Shown one piece after another: positions 24,430 through 35,535 of a stretch of DNA of 64,000 nt (positions are counted from its first letter, which is position 1; each line of letters opens with the position of its first letter). The translations under genes were made by a program, and so were the position numbers. The notes under the pieces were generated by a model. The model searched no databases and was not told the DNA's origin. It saw only the letters and a program-made list of their open reading frames with translations. The stretch comes from Trichobilharzia regenti (Eukaryota; Platyhelminthes; Trematoda; Strigeidida; Schistosomatidae), in contig OX235270.1 of assembly GCA_944472135.2 (NCBI GenBank), forward strand, positions 45,136,352 through 45,200,351. Direction: 5' to 3'.

Positions 24430-25120
24430 TGTGAAAACTGAATGATAACACCTTTATCATGACATGGCATCCCACATAGTTTAGAGAAATAGAATGACCG
24501 AATTAATATCCTATTAGTTTTAGAACATGGAAGTGTTTTGGGAAGGCTATTTATCATTCATGTAGTAGTTAAAATATGAAATAGGCAGTACTTTCATGTC
24601 TATCATGCCTATGTCAACTTCATCATTAATATACCTTTCAATGATTCCTTTCGATATCGTTATGATTACATTCAGGTGATAAATGATAACTTAACCAAAT
24701 TACTCATTTCTTTTTACAAGTTATGCAATAAAACACATGTGATTTATTAAAAAAAAACACCTCATGTTAATCGTTTTTCAAAACCATATGACTTGGAGAT
24801 TCGTTTGGTGCGAACATATATACACGAAATAAGTAACCTTTTAAAGTAATGGGGTAAACAGTTAATAAATTAACGAAGTAGATACCGCATGATATCACTG
24901 ATTCATTGCTCTATATCTTATATGTATTCTAATTTACCGGGAAGTTTGGTTGCAGTGTGATGTAATACTGTGTATACCATTACTACTGAATTGCCACATT
25001 TGGAGAACTTTAACAGATATTAACTGATGAACTGGATGAAATTAGCAAATGATGAATATTTTTATTTGCCCTACTTATGACGCTTTATAATGCAAATATT
25101 AGTTTTTGATGTGTTATGTA
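24430..25120. other. Duplicated AT-rich intergenic sequence
   Basis: Twin of 30060-30750. No gene or RNA recognised. Confidence 0.35.
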
Positions 25121-26598
25121 TTATTACTATTTCCTTTAATTCTAAGGGAATACAGGACTTCAGCCACTAGTCTCCATTATGTTCGGTCCTCTGCCAGAGT
25201 TTTCACCTGGCCCCAGGTCTGCCCAAATGCTTTCATCTCCTCTTCACATAACCTCCTCCAAGTCACCCCACCCATGCACTGACGACCAACTCGCCACTCG
25301 CTTCCTTTTCAGGTTCCACTCGAGCAATGGCTTATCTAGTGATGTCACTCACTTGATGCTTTCCTCAGAGTATGGCCACAATGTAACCCATCTTCATTTC
25401 TTCCTGTCTATTTGTTGCACAATCGGTTCCTGCTGGGTTGGTTCGCTCATTGCCAGAGATCCCACCCTATTGCTGATCTTTTCTGGCCGGCCGGCCGGCC
25501 ATCTGATCTTGAGTGGTGTTGAGCGAAGACAAGTGCTGTTGGTGAAGGTCTGTAGTTTGTTTGAGATGCTGTTTATGACGCGCTGGCCAAGTCTCTGATC
25601 CAATCGTATAGTAGCACTGACTGACTCACTTCACATTGGAGTTGAGAATCCGGATGTTATTTTTGATGGTGAGTGCTGTTGACCTCCACACAGACTTGAG
25701 AGGTAATGAAAGCTCGTCTTGCTTTTCCGATGTTCCTGGCTTTGATATCCTCTTCAGTTCCGTCCACGTGTAGTTGAAACGATGCTTCTCAGGTAGGTGG
25801 GTAGGTGAAGGAGGTTGTTTCTTTCAGGTCCCTCCCATTTATGCTGGCTGATTGTTGTCTGTTGTTGTTGTTGCTGCTGTTGGTGTTGGTGTTGGCCAGG
25901 AATCTTCATCACCCCTGTTTTCTCTATGTTCACCTGAAGTCCTAACTTCTCTGGATGCTTCTTCTGCCAACGTGTTGCTTTTCACTTGCATATCTTCCAG
26001 TTTGTGGGAAATCAGACATATATCATCAGCGAAGTCCAGATCCTCCGAGTTTTTCGTGAGGGTCCATTTTATGTCTGTTTCCGCGTTGTCGGCTGTCTGT
26101 CACATTATCCAGTCTACTGCAATCAGGAAAATCATTGGCGATAGTAGACAGCCTTGCCTCACTCCCGTCCTCACTTCGAAGGCTTCCGTAATTTCCCGTT
26201 GTGGATTACTTGGCATCTAGCATTGTCGTACAACTGTTGGATGAGATGTATAATTGTCGATGGGACCCCGTTGTAGCGAAGTAGTTGCCAAATGACCTCT
26301 CGATCGACACTGTCGAAGGCTTTTTCAAAGTCGATGGAGTTGAGATGGAGAGGTGACTGTCATTCCAAGCTTTGTTCGATGATGATCCGCATTGTGGCGA
26401 TTTGATCAATACACGACTTGTTTCTCCTGAATACAGCCTGTTACCATCGGTCTTTCATCCAGGGTTTGTTTGATAATGCAGCTTAGTATCTTGCTTGGAA
26501 TGGACAGAAGCATAATTCCGCGCCAGGTTTACATTGACTTAAATCTCCTTTCTTCGGTAGTTTGAATAAGCATCCTCACTTGTACAGATAGTTTTTTT
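25121..26598 (-). mobile_element. RTE-1 copy R2, mosaic of R1 and R3
   Basis: Same family and strand as R1. The 3' part (25121 to about 25430) matches R3, including its flank. From about 25490 the sequence shares R1-specific states (longer GGCC run, gttggtgaagg, cttgagaggtaatg) and R1's 5' flank. Some interior sites (25975-26170) instead agree with R3. RT boxes are as in R1, with LDFADDICLISH intact but the frame broken elsewhere. Product of recombination between the outer copies. Confidence 0.88.
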
Positions 26599-26632
26599 TG
26601 AAGCCAAAACCTGACCCTTGTTTTTTCAAAAT

Positions 26633-26868
26633 CATATGTATTACTTATCTTCAATTCAATTTCATTTTCCCCTTGGTTGATTGGACCAAGATGTTCGGTC
26701 TCTGTTGACAGACATGTCGGCTCCTACCTAGTATGGACGCTTCGACAATGTCTGAGGACTAACTTGAAGCAATTTGGTGGACTGTAACTATAAGTGGACT
26801 CGACGGCGTGCGTTTCATCAACTGGGTGTACTTGCATTCCGTGGCCGCGTATACGTATGCTGTGGACT
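26633..26868 (-). mobile_element. Sm-alpha-like hammerhead SINE relic (unit 2)
   Basis: Duplicate of 20700-20935 with no difference noticed; same reasoning and limits. Confidence 0.6.
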
Positions 26869-28623
26869 TAGAACGGTATAAGTTGCTACTTTTTTCGAAT
26901 AAGTAGCGTTTGTCTTTCTGGAAACTGGTAGATCAATCTATCAAACATAATAAACAATCACGAAACACATTATTCACATATCGAAATATAGCAGTGAATA
27001 TCATTAGTTAAAAATCCCTAAGATCTATCCACAGTAAGGTAAATATCAGTTGGTTAACATGTTCACTGTAAAGTGAGTTTACAAGGGGTATACCTGAAGC
27101 AATCCACTTCATATATCAGTTGTGTTTTTGGGCTAAGCTGAATCTAGATGCTAAATTTGAGATAAAATTGCGAACATGTAGTAAGTAGGTCTGTCAAGTC
27201 AAACTATTTAAAACTCGCTCGTTTAAATTATACTGTCGTTTAACATACAGAACAGTGACTTAAAAAAGTGAAGTGCATTGGTTCACCTTCTTGATTCCGT
27301 TCGCGAACACATCCATACTCCTTTTGTCCTCCTTTTAAAGAATAATAAAATATGGGCACATATTGTAAGGAGATTTCTTTGGATATAATTGCTGAAAATT
27401 AATTTCGGTTATCCATTCTGAAAAATATTTGATGGGCTTTTCTGTTGTGATTGCGGCGACTTAAAATTATGCACACGTACTTTTATTCATGTAGCCTAAA
27501 TTTTTGTTAGATCTAATGTAATTTTGTCCGCGTCAGATACTCCAAGTAGCATGCATGCATTAGGAAAGGACTACTTGTGATACACTGCATACATGTGACT
27601 TCATTTCGGCAAATGATTTGGTGTACGAGTAACATAAATAAGTCGAAGTGTCCACTGTGAGTTTCACCACGTTCTGAGGTCATGATGATGACATTCCGCA
27701 CAAACTTTCAAGTAAGTTTTTCGTCAGGTATTCCACTAAGTGAACATGGTCAGTCGAACTAAACCATCATGTTAGCTGCCAATGAAACTAGTTGTCTGTG
27801 CTTTACAATTTTCGAATGATTCCTCTAGTTTTAATGGTTTTATGCTTCGCTTGCTGAAATAAATGAAATATTTCCAACAATTGTAAAGGAAACCAAAGAG
27901 TTTCGAAATTCCAATGGTGTAGCTTTTGGACGTAATTATCTTTCATGAAAAGTGAAACGCCTCGTTTTTTGGAGAGTATGAGAAGCGAAATGAGTCTGCT
28001 TCCAATCCAGTAGATACTCGTAGTGCATTCTGTCTGGGAATCATTGTAATGGTTTCGATATCTGCTTAATTCCTTCTTAAGTGATTTTCAAAACCACCGT
28101 GAAGAAGAATAATTACCGAAAGGTAACTGTGTGAAACTTCAGAGGGAAAATAAGTCAATGCAATACTAACCATAAAGATGAAAATGACATTTAATGAAAG
28201 ATTGACGATTTGCACTGTTGTATAAGGTCGCAAATAACTACCTGAACTAACCTGACAGCATGCCAACGACCGCCGCCAAACGCGTTTCTAAATTCGTATG
28301 ATAAATTTCTGTAAAAGAATCCCGCGGAGAAAAGTGTTCTTTGCAGATATAGTTAGATTATTAGGCATCTTGACCGAAGCAATAGATATGGTAAGTATTC
28401 AGTCTGTTATTCCTTACACAAAATTGACGAATTTTAAAAAGCAAAATAAAGCTCATACTGATGTTTTTAGCATAACTGGCCTTCGTGCTGTCATCTCAAC
28501 TTCATGATGTGTGTCTTTGGGTTTCTAGTTGTCTTTCAAATAATAAGAACTTTCATTTTGATACAAAGCAGGTAACCCAAATGAAATATAGAATAGACAC
28601 TTAAAACCAAGTAGGTTCGTAAA
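26869..28623. other. Twin of 20936-22690, no clear gene
   Basis: Identical in all parts compared with unit 1. Contains the second copy of the exon-like segment at 28317-28390. Confidence 0.35.
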
Positions 28624-28953
28624 GCGAACCAACCCAGCAGGAACCGATTGTGAAACAAATAGGCAGGAAGAAATGAAGATGGATTGCATTGTGGCCATAC
28701 TCTGAGGAAAGCATCAAGTGAGTGACATCACTAGACAAGCCATTGCTCGAGTGGAACCCGAAAGGGAAGGGGGTGGCGAATTGGTCGTCAGTGACAGGGT
28801 GGGGTGACTTGGAGGAGGTTATGTGAAGAGGAGATGAAAGCGTGTGGACAGACTTGGAGTGAGGTGAAAAAGTTGGTAGAAAACCGAAGGCAATGGAGAT
28901 GCGCAGCTGAACCCCTATGTTCCTCTAGGAACTAAAGGATACAATAATAATAA
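28624..28953 (+). mobile_element. RTE-1 3' fragment inside unit 2
   Basis: Twin of 22691-23020; arose by duplication of the locus rather than by a new insertion. Confidence 0.85.
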
Positions 28954-30750
28954 TGTGATATCAGAAAGTTCTGTCGTGTCATTAGACATTGAAAGGAGTC
29001 AGTCCTTGAGAATCTTTGTCTAACATAGGCTTTGGACTTTTCGACATTTAAGAACACACACTCTAAGATACGAACCTGCTTTTCTCAGTGTCGAAGTCAA
29101 TGGCTTTATAGCTGGGCTATTTAGGCTATTAATAACCCCTGGCAAAAGTGAGTCATGGATGCCAATCAGTTGTTTGGTGGTAAATAGTTTAGTTGTCTAG
29201 TTCCAGCTAAGACCCTCTAGTTTTATGAGTACTGTTTATATGATTTATGACAGATTATTGCAAATGACCAATACGCCATCTGTACATAGGTAAAGCATTA
29301 GTTATTCAGGATCTGAAACCTGACCTCTGCAATCAAAAGCTATACAAACATTCACTCGCCCTACCGTGGCCGGAGTAAAGTTCTTGCTATAATTTGGTTT
29401 CTTCCCTTTATTATGTAAGTTCACTATTATTACTGTTATTACTACCATTATTTTATTATCATTATTATTCCCATCATCCATATTTTATTACCACTCTATT
29501 ACTGTTTATTAATAACTTTGCTTCTTCATACAGATTTTATATAAAAACACTATCGCCTTTCCACTAGTTCCTATCTTTTCTACATGAGCTTATCGATCAG
29601 TCATTATCTCACACTTATTATGTCATGCCACCTTCTGCCTCTTTTCTAACTTACAATTGGTCGTCCGTTCTTACACCTTACATTATGCAATACACTTTTT
29701 GAGGACAAAGTTTACCAGTATCTGGTCGGTCTAAAGATTTCTTTATTTCATACAATTAGGATTGTACGGCTCATGAAAATGCATCACCGAAAAGAAAGAA
29801 AATTCTCTTCGCTGTTTACGCCTTTTTCTTATGAATCTATGCGGATCTGTCATATTTTTATGTTTCATTAAGTCTCCAATTTTGAATAGAAGTGTTTGTA
29901 GTATATATATTATCCTCATATCTATATCCATATACCAATAACTTTGGTAAAGTAGAACTAATAAGGCACGATCACTAAGCTTAAGCAAATGCTCACCTTT
30001 ATCTGACAGGAATGAATTTCATATTATTTGTACAGTGGTAATGACAGTGTAGATGAAGTTGTGAAAACTGAATGATAACACCCTTATCATGACATGGCAT
30101 CCCACATAGTTTAGAGAAATAGAATGACCGAATTAATATCCTATTAGTTTTAGAACATGGAAGTGTTTTGGGAAGGCTATTTATCATTCATGTAGTAGTT
30201 AAAATATGAAATAGTCAGTACTTTCATGTCTATCATGCCTATGTCAACTTCATCATTAATATACCTTTCAATGATTCCTTTCGATATCGTTATGATTACA
30301 TTCAGGTGATAAATGATAACTTAACCAAATTACTCATTTCTTTTTACAAGTTATGCAATAAAACACATGTGATTTATTAAAAAAAAACACCTCATGTTAA
30401 TCGTTTTTCAAAACCATATGACTTGGAGATTCGTTTGGTGCGAACATATATACACGAAATAAGTAACCTTTTAAAGTAATGGGGTAAACAGTTAATAAAT
30501 TAACGAAGTAGATACCGCATGATATCACTGATTCATTGCTCTATATCTTATATGTATTCTAATTTACCGGGAAGTTTGGTTGCAGTGTGATGTAATACTG
30601 TGTATACCATTACTACTGAATTGCCACATTTGGAGAACTTTAACAGATATTAACTGATGAACTGGATGAAATTAGCAAATGATGAATATTTTTATTTGCC
30701 CTACTTATGACGCTTTATAATGCAAATATTAGTTTTTGATGTGTTATGTA
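28954..30750. other. Twin of 23021-25120 without the RTE-2 insertion
   Basis: Holds the empty insertion site agatgaagt at 30051-30059. Nothing else recognised. Confidence 0.5.
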
Positions 30751-31896
30751 TTATTACTATTTCCTTTAATTCTAAGGGAATACAGGACTTCAGCCACTAG
30801 TCTCCATTATGTTCGGTCCTCTGCCAGAGTTTTCACCTGGCCCCAGGTCTGCCCAAATGCTTTCATCTCCTCTTCACATAACCTCCTCCAAGTCACCCCA
30901 CCCATGCACTGACGACCAACTCGCCACTCGCTTCCTTTTCAGGTTCCACTCGAGCAATGGCTTATCTAGTGATGTCACTCACTTGATGCTTTCCTCAGAG
31001 TATGGCCACAATGCAATCCATCTTCATTTCTTCCTGTCTATTTGTTTCACAATCGGTTCCTGCTGGGTTGGTTCGCTCATTGCCAGAGATCCCACCCTAT
31101 TGCTGATCTTTTCTGGCCGGCCGGCCATCTGATCTTCAGTGGTGTTGAGCGAAGACAAGTGCTGTTGATGAAGGTCTGTAGTTTGTTTGAGATGCTGTTT
31201 ATGACGCGCTGGCCAAGTCTCTGATCCAATCGTATAGTAGCACTGACTGACTCACTTCACATTGGAGTTGAAAATCCGGATGTTATTTTTGATGGTGAGT
31301 GCTGTTGACCTCCACACAGACTTGTTGAGAGTAATGAAAGCTCGTCTTGCTTTTCCGATGTTCCTGGCTTTGATATCCTCTTCAGTTCCGTCCACGTGTA
31401 GTTGAAACGATGCTTCTCAGGTAGGTGGGTAGGTGAACGAGGTTGTTTCTTTCAGGTCCCTCCCATTTATGCTGGCTGATTGTTGTCTGTTGTTGTTGTT
31501 GCTGCTGTTGGTGTTGGTGTTGGCCAGGAATCTTCATCACCCCTGTTTTCTCTATGTTCACCTGAAGTCCTAACTTCTCTGGATGCTTCTTCTGCCAACG
31601 TGTTGCTTTTCACTTGCATATCTTCCAGTTTGTGGGAAATCAGACATATATCATCAGCGAAGTCCAGATCCTCCGAGTTTTTCGTGAGGGTCCATTTTAT
31701 GTCTGTTTCCTCGTTGTCGGCTGTCTGTCGAATTATCCAATCTACTGCAATCAGGAAAATCATTGGCGATAGTAGGCAGCCTTGTCGCACTCCCGTCCTC
31801 ACTTCGAAGGCTTCCGTAAGTTTTCCGTTGTGGATTACTTGGCATCTAGCATTGTCGTATAACTGTTGTATGAGATGTGTAATTGTCGATGGCACA
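30751..31896 (-). mobile_element. RTE-1 copy R3 (right boundary of the tandem duplication)
   Basis: The minus strand carries a 142-codon open piece (31895-31467): LIQQLYDNARCQVIHNGKLT, VRTGVRQGCLLSPMIFLIAV, LDFADDICLISHKLEDMQVK. This covers the RT B and catalytic boxes and is the best-preserved RT segment of this family here. The reading frame breaks after the poly-Gln-like GTTGTT region. The 5' end is cut at about 31896, where unique sequence begins. Confidence 0.88.
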
Positions 31897-34066
31897 CCCC
31901 GTATTATGTGAATTTACGAAACTTCGGCCCATCTACAAAATCTCCTTTAAATTGTTGTTTATTACATGTTTTGCTGTAGGAGTGAACGTGAAAGAAGTTT
32001 TTCTCGGAATATATTTGAAAATGAGAGTTGAGGCGGATGGGATTATTAGTGCTGCTAGTACGAATGGGAATGATGACACCAAGTTCATCTGTTTTTAACT
32101 GTAAAAATTGTTGTCTAATATGCGAGTTTTTGCCATGAACACGACGGAGAAGAATATTCAAGCAATTGAGTGCAAACTGAAGAAAGAATTAGTTTGTTAA
32201 GAACAGTGATTCAGTAAGCACAACATGCCATTCAATATACAGGTTATCTGCAGATAGGAAGTCAAAACTCTGAGATTATTGTTTAGGAGGTGAAACAGAG
32301 TATCTGTTCAAGTAAAACCGCAATTAACTATTCACACTTTCATCAGATCACTGTTAAAATTGTCCAGTTTAATCTGTAACTGTTTTATACATCAGTTAAA
32401 TAATCTGCAGACAAGTAGTTTTCAAAAAGCACAGAATTAATACCACAGTAAGGAACTATAAAATTAAATAATTATAAAATATAATCAATTTAGAAAACAG
32501 ACCCAGGCAAAGCGACAGATGTTTTAAAATGAAAAAAGTTTAGTTGGCATATATGCTTACACACTAAACCAGTTTGTGAAACACTCTTATATTTTTCATT
32601 TGATTGCATGCAGTTTAGTTGTATTTTTGGTGGTGGCGGGGGGGGTGAGGTGGGATGAAAAAGTAGAAATGCCAAATGAAGTGCATAGACTTCAACTTTT
32701 GACGATTTGTGAGGAAGACAGTTTCAACTGTCAGTGTGAAATCAGTTAGAAAAGCGTTGGACTTATCGTCAGCAGTAAGTATTCGTCCTTATTCCCGACT
32801 TCTCTTACCTCAAAACTGTTGATCACTTACACACCACATGTGTTTACTACAAATAATTAAAGAACTCAGAGAAGTCAATCATGAAATCTTTTCCCAAAAG
32901 TATTTCATTATATGATATCAGAAAGGTGTGCGATTGTCTAGTATTTTCAATTTATGGTATAGATTATAAAACAAAGAAAATATGGCCATTGATCTAGCTG
33001 AAAACAGGTGTTAAAACATGAAATAATTTTGATAACAACTGGAATATATTACAAGTCGATTGGGTTGCGGAAATTTGTTCAAGGTCAAATTTAGGATTAA
33101 ATTTATAAGTAGCGGAGAAATTCGTAGTACATGTATGTCATTTGTGTAACAACAAAAATAGCCTTGAAGTATTTTCAAGGTTATAGGGGAAGACTTTTAT
33201 TTTACATTGGCAAGTACAATGTCCAGTTAACAGAATTATACTTCTGTTTAACCAGTGAAATGATTAATTTTGATCATGAACGATGTACTTTTCAGGTGTG
33301 CGATTATGAATGAAAATCATACAGTTCACTTTCTGCTTTCTGATCATTTTCACATTTTAACCAGCTAGCTGGAAGAAGTAGAGATTTTTTACATTCTTCT
33401 ACAATGAAACGTTTCTACATAGCTAGAGAAAAATAATTCCTCTGAAGTAAGCTTTAGTTTTGTTTTTTAGTTTTACCCGTGATGTTTGTCATGCCAGTGT
33501 ATTTTCTTTAGAATAAAATAAAAGTTCATGTTTTTTATTAAGCTAAAATTGTTTATTTTTAAAGTCTGAATATTTCCGAATAGTTATAAAAAAGGACGAC
33601 TTTACATGTTCTGGTAAAGACAGTTGTGCAGCTTTTATATTACTCGGCTAATATCAATAACTGTCATCCAACTTGTTTTGAAATACTGCCTTCAAAAGTC
33701 GATATTATTCAATAGATCATATGAAGTTGAATAAAAAGTGGTGAAACTAATAAGTGGTTTGCGAACTTAAATGGTACAGTTAGACTAACAGGCTCAAAGT
33801 ACAGGTGGCTTGTTTGTTATTCAACTTAAAATTACCGCCATTTTGTTCATTTTTTGAATGGACCGAATTTTTACACGTTTAAAAATTAGTCCACTCCATA
33901 CAGTTATAATTTTGCGAAAAGTTATATTATCCATTTGAGAAAGCCGGTTAACCACAAATTTTTACATAGATTCCTAAGACTGAAACTAATCAGATTTAAT
34001 AAATATTATTACCTTTATTCATACTAAATTATAGTTTTGGTTTGCAGTTTTAGAGTTAGTAAAACT
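31897..34066. other. Intergenic, nothing recognised; one G-rich tract
   Basis: AT-rich single-copy-looking DNA. A G-rich run on the plus strand at 32626-32654 (ggtggtggcggggggggtga) stands out. No gene recognised. Confidence 0.35.
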
Positions 34067-34304
34067 TATTTTTTTTCCTTCACGTTTCCACTGGAACATA
34101 GGGCTTCAAGCTAGTGCCTTGAAGTTTCTGTAGCAGTGGTGATTATTTTTGCAGGATGAGGTTGCTAGCCTCATCCTCAACCTTTCCTCTTTACCAGTCT
34201 CACTACTGGCTTAGCAAAGTAAAGGATTTTGTCGGCCGGGGATCGAACCCCGGCCCATGTGCATGGTCGGTGAGCATATTAACCGCTGTGCCACCGATAC
34301 ACAC
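34067..34304 (-). mobile_element. SINE-A copy 2 with 9-bp TSD
   Basis: Full copy. On the minus strand it has a tRNA-like head with A-box-like 'ggtggcacagcggttaat' and B box 'ggggttcgatcccc', a body, then a 3' end 'cttgaagccctatgttcc' and A-run. Flanked by agtaaaact at 34058-34066 and 34305-34313. The 3' end resembles that of RTE-1 ('ctgaagccctatgttcc'), suggesting RTE-1 enzymes move it. Confidence 0.88.
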
Positions 34305-34313
34305 AGTAAAACT

Positions 34314-34812
34314 AATTGAAAACATTTATTTCCCGATACGAATTTAAAACAAGCAATAAAGGTTATTAAAGCAGGATTTAATGAATTTATCAAATTTCGG
34401 TAGAACTGTTCTTCAGCTGAATACTCTACATACACGGATATTTATACTTTTGAAACTACATTGGAAGATATAAGACTGATCAGTAAGCAAACTACATTGA
34501 ATTAGTCTTGTAAAAATACCGGTGCGAATGTTTTCCAGGTCACGTTCAAATAGACAAGGGGAGAGAGAGTATGAGAGATCAAAATTAAGACAAATTCCAT
34601 TATGCTTCAATTGCATCACTTAGATAAACAATTATTCATTAGAGAATATAACAAGAATTGCAAACAGACTAATATCAATAGTAATAGTTATGATAACAAT
34701 AATAATAATAATGTTGAAGTGAGTTAAAATAATGCTACTAATAAAGGATAGTTTTAAACGAATCAAGAATAATACTAACAAGAGGTAGAATAATAAGTAA
34801 AACGTATTACCA
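34314..34812. other. AT-rich intergenic
   Basis: Short AAT-rich run near 34697-34712. Nothing else recognised. Confidence 0.35.
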
Positions 34813-35535
34813 TAAATGGGAGGAACCTGAAGGAAACAACCTCCTTCACCTACCCACCTACCTGAGAAGCATCGTTTCAACTACACGTGGACGGAACTGA
34901 AGAGGATATCAAAGCCAGGAACATCGGAAAAGCAAGACGAGCTTTCATTACTCTCAACAAGTCTGTGTGGAGGTCAACAGCACTCACCATCAAAAATAAC
35001 ATCCGGATTTTCAACTCCAATGTGAAGTGAGTCAGTCAGTGCTACTATACGATTGGATCAGAGACTTGGCCAGCGCGTCATAAACAGCATCTCAAACAAA
35101 CTACAGACCTTCATCAACAGCACTTGTCTTCGCTCAACACCACTGAAGATCAGATGGCCGGCCGGCCAGAAAAGATCAGCAATAGGGTGGGATCTCTGGC
35201 AGTGAGCGAACCAACCCAGCAGGAACCGATTGTGAAACAAATAGGCAGGAAGAAATGAAGATGGATTGCATTGTGGCCATACTCCGAGGAAACCCTCAAG
35301 TGACATCACTAGATAAGCCATTGCTCGAGTGGAACCCGAAAGGGAAGTGGGTGGCGAGTTGGTCGTCAGTGCATGGGTGGGGTGACTTGGAGGAGGTTAT
35401 GTGAAGAGGAGATGAAAGCGTATGGGCAGACTTGGAGCGGAGTGGAAAAGTTGGTAGAAACCTGAAGGCAGTGGAGACACGCGGCTGAAGCCCTATGTTC
35501 CTCTAGGAATTAAAGGATATAATAATTATTATTAT
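34813..35535 (+). mobile_element. RTE-1 3' fragment
   Basis: Begins after the RT domain ('cataaatgggagg', LPTYLRSIVSTTRGRN-like coding) and continues through the C-terminal region to the 3' UTR and tail '...aattaaaggatataataatt'. Good identity with 42881-43703. 5'-truncated, frame broken. Confidence 0.85.

Larger units (their letters stand above)
19480..25425. repeat. Tandem segmental duplication, unit 1
   Basis: Nearly identical to 25426-31050. The offset is 5935 at the left, 5933 after a small indel near 20515/26449, and 5630 beyond 24430 because unit 1 alone carries a 303-base insertion (294 plus a 9-bp TSD). Between R1 and the unit's end it holds a Sm-alpha-like relic, an RTE-1 fragment and otherwise unrecognised sequence (20936-22690 and 23021-24117). 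I noted only a handful of substitutions over about 4.4 kb of non-RTE sequence, for example 24050 T against 29983 A. Confidence 0.9.
25426..31050. repeat. Tandem segmental duplication, unit 2
   Basis: Second copy of the 19480-25425 unit, without the RTE-2 insertion. Boundaries are placed in the RTE-1 copies R2 and R3, where the sequence switches from R1-like to R3-like; they are accurate to some tens of bases. Confidence 0.9.
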
